A stretch of 64,000 bases of DNA from Oscillospiraceae bacterium (GCA_009780235.1 WRAK01000001.1:1-64000); one strand, 5' to 3'; numbered from the stretch's first letter, positions 1 through 9,003 are shown. Notes: generated from the letters alone by a model not told the origin. Numbers and translations are program-made.

Positions 1-205
1 AGGTTAGTTGAGTTAATGCAAGCCTTAGCCGCCATTGGCTTCGCCAAAGGCGAAGGCTTAGGGCGGTTTAGGCAGGTGCTATCATGCACTTGTCGGCAAA
101 AAAGATTTTCGCCTACGGCGAAAAGGACGATGGACATGAACAGACTTCTTTGACAGTCTGAGCATTTTGCCTTTGGAGAAATGTAGGGCAAGGGCTTTGT
201 TTACC

Positions 206-239
206 AAAAGGACCACCGGCATATGCCGGTGGTCCTTTT
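206..239. terminator. Bidirectional intrinsic terminator after asparaginase gene
   Basis: A 15-bp perfect stem (206-220 with 225-239) closes on the loop ATAT. It is flanked by A and T runs, so it can work on both strands. It lies just past the stop codon of the minus-strand asparaginase gene. Bases 1-205 hold only repeat-like GC-rich palindromes and no convincing gene. Confidence 0.85.
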
Positions 240-245
240 TGGGTT

Positions 246-1241
246 TTATAATGCAAATTGTGCTTCTATTTCTTTGGGGGCGGTTGTTGTTTCCAGAACT
301 ACTGCCAGCTTTAAGCGGGCTTTTTGGCCGGTTAGCCCATTTGAAAATATGATGCTCTGTACATTTGTTGACTTTAGGCGTTTTCCGCCGCCCGAGTAAT
401 CGTAAATACCTTCCACCATGCCTTCAACGCATCTGGTTGCAAGAACGATTGGGATGCCTCTGCGCTCTATTTTTTGCAGACACGGTACAATCCATGTAGG
501 GACATTGCCGGCACCCAGACCCTCTATTACCAGTCCGTCTATCGGGTACTGCCCTTGTTGTTCCGCCAGAGCGTTCAAAGCGTCAAAGACTGTTGTGGTG
601 AGCCCGGCATAGGCTCTGATCAGCATGACATTTTTTGTTATGCTTGTGACGTCATAGTGCGCACGCGCGGGCAGGGTGCGGCCGAATATAACATCCTCGC
701 CTGCGATAAACCCAATCGGGCCGAAGTCCGGGCTTTGAAAACCCGCCAAACCGGTGGGGTGGGCTTTGGTTACGTCACGAGCCGCATGAATTTCCCCGTT
801 AAATACGACGATTGTGCCCATCTTTTTTGCCGCGTCACTCATAGCAACCATCATTGCGCATTGATAATTGAACAGGGCATCAGAGCCCAACTGATTGGTA
901 GAGCGCATCGAGCCTGTTACCACGATGGGGACATCCGTTTTGACTGTGATATCGAGGAAATAGGCCGTTTCTTCCATTGTATCCGTGCCATGGGTGACAA
1001 TGACGCCGTCGAAACGGTCAGAGGCGAGTTTTTGCTTAATCGCATTGGCCAGTATCGCCATTGTATGTTCCGTCATCTGTGGAGATGAGACACCGAGAAT
1101 CCGCTCTTCGACTAATTCGATATTGTCTAAGGCATTGCCTGCAAGCGGGTTGGCTTCTTGCAGATCCAGACCGCCGGTTTCATCCCGTTTCATTGAGATT
1201 GTGCCGCCTGTATGAAAAACGGCTATTTTCTTTTTTTGCAT
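246..1241 (-). CDS. L-asparaginase
   Basis: This 331-aa cytoplasmic-type protein (no signal peptide) should hydrolyse L-asparagine to aspartate and ammonia. Both family signatures are visible: the N-terminal threonine motif HTGGTISM near residue 11 and the second catalytic motif THGTDTMEET near residue 84. The length is normal for bacterial asparaginases. The ATG at 1241 has the ribosome binding site AAGGGG seven bases upstream. The gene follows a permease on the same strand, but a terminator lies between them, so the two may be co-regulated only in part. The neighbour suggests uptake and breakdown of amino acid or dicarboxylate substrates. The type I versus type II split cannot be decided from sequence alone. 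Confidence 0.93.
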   Translation of the reverse strand: MQKKKIAVFHTGGTISMKRDETGGLDLQEANPLAGNALDNIELVEERILGVSSPQMTEHTMAILANAIKQKLASDRFDGVIVTHGTDTMEETAYFLDITVKTDVPIVVTGSMRSTNQLGSDALFNYQCAMMVAMSDAAKKMGTIVVFNGEIHAARDVTKAHPTGLAGFQSPDFGPIGFIAGEDVIFGRTLPARAHYDVTSITKNVMLIRAYAGLTTTVFDALNALAEQQGQYPIDGLVIEGLGAGNVPTWIVPCLQKIERRGIPIVLATRCVEGMVEGIYDYSGGGKRLKSTNVQSIIFSNGLTGQKARLKLAVVLETTTAPKEIEAQFAL

Positions 1242-1266
1242 AGTAACGCCCCTTAATTTAAAGAAT

Positions 1267-1315
1267 AAAAAGTGGTTTTCCGCCCTGCGGAACCTATGCT
1301 GCAGGGCAGAAAACC
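1267..1315 (-). terminator. Intrinsic terminator after permease gene
   Basis: GGTTTTC-CGCCCTGC (1274-1288) pairs with GCAGGGC-GAAAACC (1301-1315). Read on the minus strand, the hairpin is followed by five T residues (1267-1271). It separates the permease gene from the asparaginase gene. Confidence 0.7.
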
Positions 1316-1352
1316 GCCGATAATTATGGTGTTTTGACTTGTGCGCGCAAAC

Positions 1353-2675
1353 TTATAGGCCGTGCGTCAGTACGAGACCGAGGAAAACGTTAATCACAAG
1401 CAGTACCAGCATACCCCACAGGATGGACGGGCGTTGGAATCTGTTTGCAAGCTTCAGGTCTGAGCCGGGGATAACCGGGATAACTGTAGAGAGAGCCGCT
1501 ACCGGGCCGCCGGTCAGGTAGTATTGCATGATGGCGGGGCCGCCGGCCGCGGCTACAGCCGCCGCAACGGGGTTGACGCCGGCCGCAAGGAGTGCCATCA
1601 AAACCGGCATGATAAACGGAATCGATGCGCCGTTAGATTGTGTTACCAGGCCTGCGAAGGAACCGACCAAGAACATGATTAGGATCAGAATCAGCGGTGA
1701 ACTCTGCATTGCGCCGGCCAGTATGCCGCCGACAACTTCGCCGTCGTGTGTTTCGACAAGGAGGTCGATGAGGCCTACTTCCTGGACGATGCGAGCCATG
1801 AACAAAAATGCAACCGTAGCAAAGAGCGGAACGGTGATCCGCACAAGGCCGTCCATCATGTCTTTTTCGCCCTTTATGAAGTTCCTGATGCTCATCAGAA
1901 TCACGATGAAGGCGGAGCCGATACCGGCTAAGACAACGGGGAGACCCAAGATAAACGCTACAATCAAAACGAGGAACGGAATGATAGCCTTCCAGAACGG
2001 AACCTCTGAGGTCTCCAAATTAAGATCGACTTTTTTGCCTAGTGTGCCTTCTTTTTTCATCATGCGGCGGACACGAATCAAACTCGCAGCGAAAATCGAT
2101 AGTGCTACAATGATACCAACAGCATTGGTCGGTCCCCATGCGATACCGGTTAAGGCGACGACTGCTACGATTGTCGGATGGGTGAATCCGCCGAAATTAC
2201 CGAGGTGGCCCGCATGAGCCAAGATACCGGCAACGCGGTTTTTGTCCACGCCCATCTCAACCGCAGGGGGGCCGGTGACGACACCGGTGATGGCCGGTTG
2301 TGTGAAGCCGGTCATACCGCCGATGATGCCCGCGGCAATGCCGCCTGCCGTAGCAACGCCAGGGCCTCCGCCCAACCTATGCCCGACATGGATAATTTTG
2401 AGAATGATGGCGTTGAGAAATCCGACTTTCTCCATAATGCCGATGAACAGCAGGACACCTAACATATCCAAGATTACCGGATTTAAGCCGCTTGCTTGCA
2501 TCAGGCCCATGATAGTAGGGCCGTCCCAATAGTCCGGTGCCCATGCGGGGTTCACGGGGATGCCCGCCGCCAGCGCAGCAAGAACTGCCCCCACGAAAGC
2601 GGTTAGGTAGAGCGGAACTTTCCCTGTGATCATTGCAATTAGCGCAATGACAATAATAATTTGAGCTACAACCAT
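1353..2675 (-). CDS. Multi-pass permease, GntP/ion-transporter superfamily-like
   Basis: This 440-aa protein is almost entirely hydrophobic, with roughly eleven to twelve predicted membrane spans and one charged cytoplasmic stretch around residues 195-215 (RVRRMMKKEG). Two related glycine/proline-rich hairpin regions (GFTQPAITGVV near residue 125 and GFTHPTIVAVV near residue 163) resemble the re-entrant elements of ion-transporter superfamily carriers such as gluconate, citrate and C4-dicarboxylate permeases. The substrate is unknown. The downstream asparaginase gene makes an amino acid or dicarboxylate plausible, but that is inference. The start has the strong site GGAGGG eleven bases upstream, inside a duplicated leader. 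Confidence 0.7.
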   Translation of the reverse strand: MVVAQIIIVIALIAMITGKVPLYLTAFVGAVLAALAAGIPVNPAWAPDYWDGPTIMGLMQASGLNPVILDMLGVLLFIGIMEKVGFLNAIILKIIHVGHRLGGGPGVATAGGIAAGIIGGMTGFTQPAITGVVTGPPAVEMGVDKNRVAGILAHAGHLGNFGGFTHPTIVAVVALTGIAWGPTNAVGIIVALSIFAASLIRVRRMMKKEGTLGKKVDLNLETSEVPFWKAIIPFLVLIVAFILGLPVVLAGIGSAFIVILMSIRNFIKGEKDMMDGLVRITVPLFATVAFLFMARIVQEVGLIDLLVETHDGEVVGGILAGAMQSSPLILILIMFLVGSFAGLVTQSNGASIPFIMPVLMALLAAGVNPVAAAVAAAGGPAIMQYYLTGGPVAALSTVIPVIPGSDLKLANRFQRPSILWGMLVLLVINVFLGLVLTHGL

Positions 2676-2680
2676 TTTTT

Positions 2681-2761
2681 AATACCCTCCTTCAAAAATA
2701 TGTGTTGGAACGACTTTTTTGATACCCTCCCTTTCTTATAATATATTGTTGGAATGATTTT
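2681..2761 (-). repeat. Tandem imperfect 40-bp leader duplication containing two Shine-Dalgarno sites
   Basis: Units 2681-2720 and 2721-2761 share ATACCCTCC, AATAT and TGTTGGAA followed by GA in the same order. On the minus strand each unit carries a GGAGGGTAT ribosome-binding motif, so the permease mRNA leader has two of them. Confidence 0.65.
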
Positions 2762-2785
2762 ACTATTTCCACCGAGGTTTGTCAA
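2757..2785 (-). promoter_or_regulatory. Sigma-A-type promoter of the permease gene
   Basis: On the minus strand TTGACA (2780-2785) and TAAAAT (2757-2762) are separated by exactly 17 bases. They lie about 80 bases upstream of the permease start. A second TTGACA lies just upstream of the first. Confidence 0.7.
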
Positions 2786-2810
2786 CGATTTGTCAATGAA
2801 AGTGCAATAT

Positions 2811-2875
2811 TTAAAAAAAATATATCTCCGGGACGGTTTTCCTCGTACCCCCTACCTCTGATATACCCGTCCCGG
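2811..2875 (-). terminator. Probable terminator overlapping the end of the deacetylase gene
   Basis: CCGGGACGG (2828-2836) pairs with CCGTCCCGG (2867-2875) around a long loop that includes the stop codon of the minus-strand gene. Eight T residues follow on that strand shortly afterwards. Confidence 0.5.
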
Positions 2876-4870
2876 CACAAGTGTCCCGTGGTGCTCTGTC
2901 AACAAGTCTGTCACCGTCACGAACACAAACCCGTCTGCCAGCAACAAATCAACCGCACGGATGGCGGCGTCTACGGTGGTGGGGAATACATCGTGCATGA
3001 GGATGACGTCGCCGTCTCGGATGCGAATGCCGTTTCTGTCTACGAAGTGGCTCATGATGGCGTTGACGTTGCGGTTTGCCCAGTCTCTGGTGTCTACTGT
3101 CCAGAGGATGAGGGGGAAGCCGAACTCTGCGGCGACGTTGCGGACAGTTGTATTGTGGGAGCCGTAGGGCGGGCGCAGGAGAGTGGGCGTTGTGCCTGTG
3201 GCTTGGTAGATGGCCTCGTTGGCACGCCGCAGTTCATTTCTAATCGTGGCGGCGTTGCGGGCGGCGAGGTTGGGATGGGAGAAAGAGTGGTTTGCGATCT
3301 CGTGGCCCTCATCCACGATGCGGGCCGCAATCGCCGGGCGGGCTGTCACTTGTTGGCCTGTGACGAAGAATGTGGCGGGTACGTTTCGGGCGGCGAGGGC
3401 ATCCAGCAAGCGGGCGGTATGGATGCTGGGGCCGTCATCGAAGGTGAGGGCGATGCGCCGCTCGCCGGGTTGACGGGGGAGGAGACCAACGGGCTGTTCG
3501 AGGTGGAGCCAGTGCGCGCCGAGATAGGTGGCGATTTGTACCCAACCGTTGCCGGCATCTTGGAGGATGATGACTTGTTGCGGATCAAAAGTTGCAATGC
3601 GCAGGGAGTGGAAGGTGGGTTCTGCATAGATGGAGAATCGGAAGTCGATGAAGCGGATATTGGCGTGGAGGTAGACCCAGTATGCGCCGCGGTAAGTGGA
3701 GATTTGCACCCAACCGTTTCCCTTGTCTTGGAGGATGGTGACCCGTTGCGGGTCAAAGGTTGCAATGCGCGGGGCGCGGAAATCAGGTTCTGCATAGACG
3801 GAGAATCGGAAATCGATGAAACGGATGTTGGCACGGAGGTAGGCCCAGAGGGGGCCGTGGGGAGTGGCGATTTGTGCCCAGCCGCTGCCGGTGTCTTGGA
3901 GGATGACGACACGCTGCGGGTCAAGGGTTGCGATGCGTGCGGCCTCAAAAGCGGGCGCGGCATAGATGGAGAACCGCCAGTCGATATGGTGGGTGACGAT
4001 TGGCGGCGGAGGGCCGTGACGGTCGAACTCAAAGCGGTCTATGAAGTTGCGCAGAACCACGGCACATTCGGCTCTGGTCGCTGTGCCGAGGGGGGTGAAG
4101 TGTCCGGCGTGGCCTCGGATGATTTGGTTGTAAAATGACCAACGGACGGCCTCTCTTGCCCACGGGGCGATTTGTGCGTGGTCGAAGAAAGCGGTGAGGG
4201 GTACCAAATCCGGGACGTAGAGGTCATAGCCTTTGAAACGGGCGTAGTTGCGGAGCATGACGGTCATCTCTTGGCGGCTGATGTTGCGGTGCGGGGCGAA
4301 GCGGCCGTTGCCGTCACCGAGAACGATGCCGTTTTCGCTCGCCCAGAGGATGGCATCGCTGTACCAAGCGTATGCCGGGACGTCGTCGAATGATTGTTCG
4401 CTATCGACCGGCGGGCTGCCTTCGATGCGGTAGAGGACGGTTACCATCATGGCGCGGGAGAGGGTGCCGCCGGGGGAAAATTGACCGCCGCTGCCCTGCA
4501 TGAGACCGTTTGCGTTGGCGTATAGGACGGCATCGTAGAACCAAGTGCCGGGATGGATATCAGAGAAAGGATTGCCGAAGGAGGCGAGGGTGGTGAGGGA
4601 CGCAAGTGCGTCTTGCAGGGCGGTATAGGCGGTGTCTATCTCGGTCGGGTCGTTGGATGAGAGATCCAAGATGTTTTGGGCGTTTGTCTTTGCATCTAAA
4701 ACGGTGCGCCAACTTGTGTTGGTGTAGTCGCTGCCGGTACGGGCTTCGGCTTGGGTGAGGAGCGTTTGCAGGGGGGCGAGGTCAACCGCTTGTGCGGGGG
4801 GAGGGCTGATGCTTTGCAAGAGAAGCAGGATTGCGAGGAAGAATGTGCCGAAACGTAATGTCTTTTTCAT
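2852..4870 (-). CDS. SLH-domain polysaccharide deacetylase (surface-anchored)
   Basis: This 672-aa secreted protein should remove acetyl groups from a cell-wall glycan. A signal peptide covers about residues 1-28 (MKKTLRFGTFFLAILLLL). An alpha-helical stretch of about 50 residues follows, then three S-layer homology domains (about 75-270), three near-identical 50-residue SH3-like repeats (about 290-450, each with RIAT.DPQ and QIAT/QIST), and a C-terminal NodB domain. NodB motifs are all present: TFDDGP, NHSFSHP (metal histidines), RPPYGS, DTRDW and LMHD. The SLH domains imply binding to secondary cell-wall polymers. I chose the ATG at 4870 over the ATG 63 bases upstream because it begins the signal peptide and has the site GGGGG at a good distance. 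Confidence 0.9.
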   Translation of the reverse strand: MKKTLRFGTFFLAILLLLQSISPPPAQAVDLAPLQTLLTQAEARTGSDYTNTSWRTVLDAKTNAQNILDLSSNDPTEIDTAYTALQDALASLTTLASFGNPFSDIHPGTWFYDAVLYANANGLMQGSGGQFSPGGTLSRAMMVTVLYRIEGSPPVDSEQSFDDVPAYAWYSDAILWASENGIVLGDGNGRFAPHRNISRQEMTVMLRNYARFKGYDLYVPDLVPLTAFFDHAQIAPWAREAVRWSFYNQIIRGHAGHFTPLGTATRAECAVVLRNFIDRFEFDRHGPPPPIVTHHIDWRFSIYAAPAFEAARIATLDPQRVVILQDTGSGWAQIATPHGPLWAYLRANIRFIDFRFSVYAEPDFRAPRIATFDPQRVTILQDKGNGWVQISTYRGAYWVYLHANIRFIDFRFSIYAEPTFHSLRIATFDPQQVIILQDAGNGWVQIATYLGAHWLHLEQPVGLLPRQPGERRIALTFDDGPSIHTARLLDALAARNVPATFFVTGQQVTARPAIAARIVDEGHEIANHSFSHPNLAARNAATIRNELRRANEAIYQATGTTPTLLRPPYGSHNTTVRNVAAEFGFPLILWTVDTRDWANRNVNAIMSHFVDRNGIRIRDGDVILMHDVFPTTVDAAIRAVDLLLADGFVFVTVTDLLTEHHGTLVPGRVYQR

Positions 4871-4910
4871 GTGGAATACCCCCTGATTGCTTGTTTTTCT
4901 TGTTGATGGG

Positions 4911-4940
4911 AGTATATCAGGTTGCGGGGGCATTCGTCAA
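4911..4940 (-). promoter_or_regulatory. Promoter of the SLH deacetylase gene
   Basis: On the minus strand TTGACG (4935-4940) and TATACT (4911-4916) are 18 bases apart, about 40 bases upstream of the start codon. Confidence 0.6.
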
Positions 4941-5094
4941 GATTTGACAGGGTTCGACAGAAGGGTTTTTGTAGGGACGACCATCTTCGGTCGTCTGTGT
5001 GTCGGCGTGGTATTGAAGTATGTGGGTGCACAAAAACAAAGCCGTTCGTTCTGTTCCCTTGGGATATGGTAAGATGGCAGCGTGAGATAGGAGG

Positions 5095-5127
5095 CACTAC
5101 GGCGGGATTCGCCGGGGTGTTTTTTTT
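5095..5127 (+). terminator. Terminator-like hairpin just upstream of the particle cluster
   Basis: CACTACGGCG (5095-5104) pairs with CGCCGGGGTG (5110-5119) around the loop GGATT, allowing one G-T pair and one A-G mismatch. Eight T residues follow (5120-5127). It points into the portal gene, with no plus-strand gene before it that it could serve. It may be an attenuator or antitermination site for the phage-like operon. Confidence 0.55.
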
Positions 5128-5143
5128 ATGAGGAGGGGACGCA

Positions 5144-6481
5144 TTGTTTAACGGAACGAATTGGATGGATATTTTGCGGGAGGAGTTGCAGGGGTTCTTG
5201 CCGTCGGAGAAACGGCGGGAGATGCTGGAGGGGGAGGCGTACTACAAAGGGAAACATGATATTTTGAAGCGGAAAAAGACCGTTGCGGGTTCAAAAGAGC
5301 CGTGTGAGTATCTGACAAACAGCAAGGTCGTGGACAACCAATATGCGCGGGTGGTGGATCAGAAGGTGAGCTACCTCTTGGGGCGGCCTTTGACTGTTGC
5401 AACAGAGCGGGAGGAATTTCGGGAGGTGTTGACCGCCGTCTTCGGGCCGGATTTTCAGCGGAAGCTGCGTTTGGTGGCGGAAGATACGCTCAACTGCGGT
5501 ATCGGGTGGCTGCATCCCTGCTATGACAGACGGGGAGAGTTGATGTTTCGGCGGATTGCACCTTGGGAACTGAAGCCGTTTTGGACTGACGATGCACATG
5601 GGGAGCTGGAGGGTGCGATGCGGGTGTATCCGCGGGAGCGGGGCGGCGGAGCGGCTGCGGACACGGTAGTGGAACATTTTTCGCCGGAGGGGATTTGCCG
5701 TTTTGCGGATTGCGCGGGCGAATTCAAGCAGGAACAGGGGATTCGGCCGTATTTTTCCGCTGTGCAGGACGGCAGGGAGTTGGCGGGGGTTTGGCCGGGG
5801 GTGCCGCTGATTCCGTTTCGGGCGGGGTTTCGGGAGATTCCCTTGATTCGGCGGGTGAAGCGGTTGCAGGATGGGATTAACTTGATGATTTCCGATTTTC
5901 AAGACCGCATGGGAGAGGATACGCACCACACGGTGTTGGTGATTCGCAATTTTGACGGGGAAGATTTGGGGGAGTTTCGTCGGAATTTGGCGACCTTCGG
6001 GGCGGTGAAAGTCCGGGGGGACGGTGTGGACGGCGGGGGTGTTGAGACTTTGCACATGGAGGTAGATGCCGAAAATTTTGAGGCGGTGCTGCGGATTCTC
6101 AAGCGGGCTTTGGTGGAGAACGCCAAGGGGTTTGACGTGCGGGATTTGACCTTTGCGGGGAGTCCGAATCAGATGGCGATTCAGTCGATGTATGCCGATA
6201 TGGACTTGGACGCGGGCGTGATGGAGCTGGAGTTCGCGGCGGCGTTTCGGGAGCTGATGGGCTTTGTGTGCGCGCATTTGGAGTGGAGCGGGAAGTCGGG
6301 GCTTTTGCCCGGTGAGGTGGAGCTGATATTCAATCGGGATGTGCTGATTAACGAGACGGAGAGCATCGAGAACTGCATTCGGAGTGCGGGGATTTTGTCG
6401 CGGGAGACGATTTTGTATCAGCATCCGTGGACGAGTGATGTGGGGAAGGAGTTGCAGCGGCTGGAGGACGAGGGTGAATAG
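5144..6481 (+). CDS. Phage portal protein (SPP1 Gp6-like)
   Basis: This 445-aa protein is the dodecameric portal through which DNA enters a phage head and to which the tail attaches. It resembles the SPP1 Gp6 family: an N-terminal helical segment, the stretch VVDNQYARVVDQKVSYLLGR (residues 62-81) typical of these portals, a clip region (about 230-260) and a helical C-terminus. The TTG start has AGGAGGGG six bases upstream; the next ATG would cut off seven residues. It opens a plus-strand cluster of particle genes. No terminase lies before it, which is unusual since portal normally follows the large terminase subunit. Confidence 0.88.
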   Translation: MFNGTNWMDILREELQGFLPSEKRREMLEGEAYYKGKHDILKRKKTVAGSKEPCEYLTNSKVVDNQYARVVDQKVSYLLGRPLTVATEREEFREVLTAVFGPDFQRKLRLVAEDTLNCGIGWLHPCYDRRGELMFRRIAPWELKPFWTDDAHGELEGAMRVYPRERGGGAAADTVVEHFSPEGICRFADCAGEFKQEQGIRPYFSAVQDGRELAGVWPGVPLIPFRAGFREIPLIRRVKRLQDGINLMISDFQDRMGEDTHHTVLVIRNFDGEDLGEFRRNLATFGAVKVRGDGVDGGGVETLHMEVDAENFEAVLRILKRALVENAKGFDVRDLTFAGSPNQMAIQSMYADMDLDAGVMELEFAAAFRELMGFVCAHLEWSGKSGLLPGEVELIFNRDVLINETESIENCIRSAGILSRETILYQHPWTSDVGKELQRLEDEGE

Positions 6482-6546
6482 TTGTTCGCTCGCGTTCGGC
6501 GAGAACTGATAGATTGGTAACATAGCAAAGATTGGGAGGGATTATG

Positions 6547-6783
6547 ATGGAAGATTTGTCTGGGATTCGGCAGGAGTTGGAGGATATTTGGGGACTGATT
6601 GACGAGTTGAAATTGCCGCCGAAGTTTGTGGGTACGCAACCGGGGCAGTCGGGCGATGCGGCTCCGGAGGAGGATCAGATGCCGTTTGAGGCGAGACTCA
6701 GGCGGGCGAGGGAGAGCGGGGATATGCTTAGTGCATTGCGGGTGAAGCAGGAGGCTGCGCGCGCGGGGATTGTGTTGTTGTAG
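6547..6783 (+). CDS. Small phage-cluster protein of unknown function
   Basis: This 78-aa acidic protein has a possible coiled-coil N-terminus (residues 1-22) and a basic helical C-terminus (FEARLRRARESGDMLSALR). It occupies the place between portal and capsid genes where scaffold or protease genes normally sit, but it is far too short for either and I do not recognise it. The ATG at 6547 lies six bases after GGAGGG; the ATG directly before it is the alternative. Confidence 0.55.
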   Translation: MEDLSGIRQELEDIWGLIDELKLPPKFVGTQPGQSGDAAPEEDQMPFEARLRRARESGDMLSALRVKQEAARAGIVLL

Positions 6784-7287
6784 AGGGAAGCCGTGCCTCC
6801 TGTGCCCGGAGTGATAGGAGTGCGTTGTTGTAGGGGGCGGCGTCCTCGACGCCCTGCAGTACTGCGTGTGTGGCGTGCGGGGCGTCGGGGACGCCGCCCC
6901 CTGCATCGAACGCCTCGCGGGAACCACCCCGTCAGGCTACGCCTGCCACCCCTTCAAGGAGGGGAAAAGGGCAAGGGCAATCCTCAGTCAGCTTGCGCTG
7001 ACAGCTCCTTTGAGAAAGGAGCCTTCGCGGCTTGTGTGCATGATTGGTCATTCTGAGCGTAGCGAAGAATCTTGTGCGATATAAGATTCTTCGCCTACGG
7101 CTTAGAATGACAGAAAAACGTAAATGTAGGGGCGCGCAATGCGCGCCCGCACGTTTCGGTTTGTACAACGCAGGATTAGGGACGCGGGCGGCCACGTGGA
7201 GGTACCCCAACGAAGAGCATCATACAAAACACGTGGGCGGCAGGATGCCGCCCCTACATTTTAAAAACTAAAAAGGAGCAACAAAAC
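6784..7287. repeat. Repeat-filled gap between small protein and capsid gene
   Basis: No gene is visible in these 500 bases. They hold host-type dispersed repeats. A long palindrome with ends TAGGGGGCGGCG / CGCCGCCCCCTGC lies at about 6833-6903. A copy of the CAGTC..GACAGCTCCTTTG family is at about 6982-7040. The inverted pair TCATTCTGAGCGTAGCGAAG / CTTCGCC..TTAGAATGA lies at 7050-7111. Further on is a split TAGGGGCGCGC / GCCGCCCCTAC element (7126-7257). The capsid gene's ribosome binding site AAGGAG follows. Confidence 0.7.
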
Positions 7288-8250
7288 ATGGCAAATCAAG
7301 TGACAGGACTGGGTACCGGTTGGGCATTACCCAACTATGCGGGGGAACTGTTCTCTGCAGACGCGACACAGACGCCGCTGCTCAGTATGACGGGCGGCCT
7401 GACCGGTGGACGGCAGACGGACAATTTTGAGTTTCCGACGGCGGTACTCTACGACTATCCGACGGCCGATCAGCCGGAGATTTCGGAACAGGCTTCGGCC
7501 ACGGCACCGCAGGCGACCCATGCCCTGCGGGAGCAGGAGACGAACGTAGTGCAGATTCATCAGGAGGTTATTGACCTCAGCTATGTGGCCTTGTCGAATT
7601 TGCATCGGATGAGCGGACTGAACACGGCGGGACAGGAGCCCGCTTATGGGGACGAACGCTTGTTCCAGCTACAACACAAACTGATTAAAGTGGCGCGGGA
7701 TGTGGAGCATAGTTTTATCAACGGCTCTTATCAAAAAGCGAGCAACGCGAGCGAAGCGAATCGGACACGGGGGCTTCTTGAACTGACACGGGACAATGTG
7801 AATCTGAGCGCGGGCGGTGCGCCGCTCTCGGCGGATTTGTTGCGGCAGCTCTATCGGGAGATGGCCGACGCAGGGGCATATTTTAACAACATGGTCATGT
7901 TCCTCTCGGCGTATCAGAAGCAGATGCTGACGGAAGTCTATGCGAGCCAGATGGGGCTTCGGATGCCGGAGTGTCGGACTGTGGGCGGTGTGAACATCAC
8001 GCAGGTGGAGACGGATTTCTTCAACATGGGCATTGTGTGGAACCGCTTTGTGCCTGCGGACACGATACTCATTGCTGACGTAGCGCATATTGCGCCTGTG
8101 TTTCAGGTGGTGCCGGGGAAAGGTGTGCTGTTCACGGAGGAGCTGGCCAAGACGGGGGCTTCGGAGAAGGTGCAGCTCTTCGGGCAGATTGGGCTGGCGC
8201 ATGGAGCGGGCTTCTTGCACGGGAGCATTACCGGCCTACAGTCTTTGTGA
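7288..8250 (+). CDS. Major capsid protein, SU10/DUF5309-like
   Basis: This 320-aa protein resembles the SU10-type (DUF5309) HK97-fold major capsid proteins. The diagnostic central segment is present: LQHKLIKVARDVEHSFINGS (about residues 131-150) followed by RTRGLLELT. There is no long N-terminal scaffold-like extension. AAGGAG precedes the ATG. The presence of a capsid gene separates this cluster from pure tail bacteriocins. The next gene overlaps its stop codon, so translation is probably coupled. Confidence 0.82.
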   Translation: MANQVTGLGTGWALPNYAGELFSADATQTPLLSMTGGLTGGRQTDNFEFPTAVLYDYPTADQPEISEQASATAPQATHALREQETNVVQIHQEVIDLSYVALSNLHRMSGLNTAGQEPAYGDERLFQLQHKLIKVARDVEHSFINGSYQKASNASEANRTRGLLELTRDNVNLSAGGAPLSADLLRQLYREMADAGAYFNNMVMFLSAYQKQMLTEVYASQMGLRMPECRTVGGVNITQVETDFFNMGIVWNRFVPADTILIADVAHIAPVFQVVPGKGVLFTEELAKTGASEKVQLFGQIGLAHGAGFLHGSITGLQSL

Positions 8251-8624
8251 TGACGGCGGCTTTGAGGGTGAGGCTGGGGGAGCTGGGCTTGGTTCCTCCG
8301 GTACGGGATGAGGCGCATTTGGAGACCCTTTTGGCCGGGGCGAGACGGTGGATATTGGCCGAGACCGGGCGGACGACCTTGCCGGAGGGCTTGGAGCCTG
8401 TGGTGGTCGATGTGGCCGCCGGGGAATATTTGCGGTTCTTGCAGCAGGCCGGGCGGCTTACGGGATTCGACCAAGAGCAGGTTGTGCGGCAGATGTCACA
8501 GGGGGACACGAGCATCACCTATGCGGTGGAGTTCGGGCAGGTGTCGCCTGTGGATGCGCTGATCGACAGGCTTGCTGCGCCGCCGGAGGCCGTGTTGCAT
8601 CAATGGAGGCGGCTGCGATGGTAG
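8250..8624 (+). CDS. Head-tail connector-like protein
   Basis: This 124-aa, mostly helical protein follows the capsid gene where adaptor/connector proteins (YqbG/gp6 type) sit. Its start overlaps the capsid stop (TGATG). It has a W near residue 34 and a helical core typical of these small adaptors, but sequence-level similarity is weak, so the assignment rests on position and size. A GTG three bases upstream is an alternative start. The gene overlaps the following one by seven bases. Confidence 0.55.
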   Translation: MTAALRVRLGELGLVPPVRDEAHLETLLAGARRWILAETGRTTLPEGLEPVVVDVAAGEYLRFLQQAGRLTGFDQEQVVRQMSQGDTSITYAVEFGQVSPVDALIDRLAAPPEAVLHQWRRLRW

Positions 8625-8986
8625 GGGCTCGGTTGCGGCGGCTTTGGACAGACCGTTGTGATATTTTCGTGCGGGAAAGTCTGCTTGACCCCGCCACGGG
8701 GCGTGCTGTGTTTACGGAGCGGCGGGTGCATACGGACTTGCCTTGTCGGGTGAGTTTTCGGCTGTCATTCGAGACGGTGAGCGGCGTTCGGGACGTGGGG
8801 GACGCCGCCGTGTCCGCCGGGCAGACGGTGAAGTTATTTCTTGCGCCGGAGATTGTTGTGCCCGCCGGGAGCAAGATTGTGGTGTGGCGCGGGGGGCATG
8901 AGACAGCCTATGCGCGGACGGGAATGCCTGCGGTGTTTGCGGGGCATCAGGAGGTTCGTATGGAGCGGTTTGTGCGGTGGGCGTAG
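8618..8986 (+). CDS. Phage neck/minor structural protein (putative)
   Basis: This 122-aa, beta-rich protein lies between the connector and tail genes. The ATG at 8618 overlaps the end of the previous gene and is preceded by GGAGG at eight bases. An in-frame ATG at 8603 has no such site. The pattern (RLWTDRCDIFVRE ... PCRVSF ... KLFLAPEIVVPAGSKIVV) fits small head-closure proteins of PBSX-like elements (DUF6751-type), but this is a tentative family match. Confidence 0.55.
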   Translation: MVGARLRRLWTDRCDIFVRESLLDPATGRAVFTERRVHTDLPCRVSFRLSFETVSGVRDVGDAAVSAGQTVKLFLAPEIVVPAGSKIVVWRGGHETAYARTGMPAVFAGHQEVRMERFVRWA

Positions 8987-9003
8987 GGGTGCATGTGTAC
9001 CCT

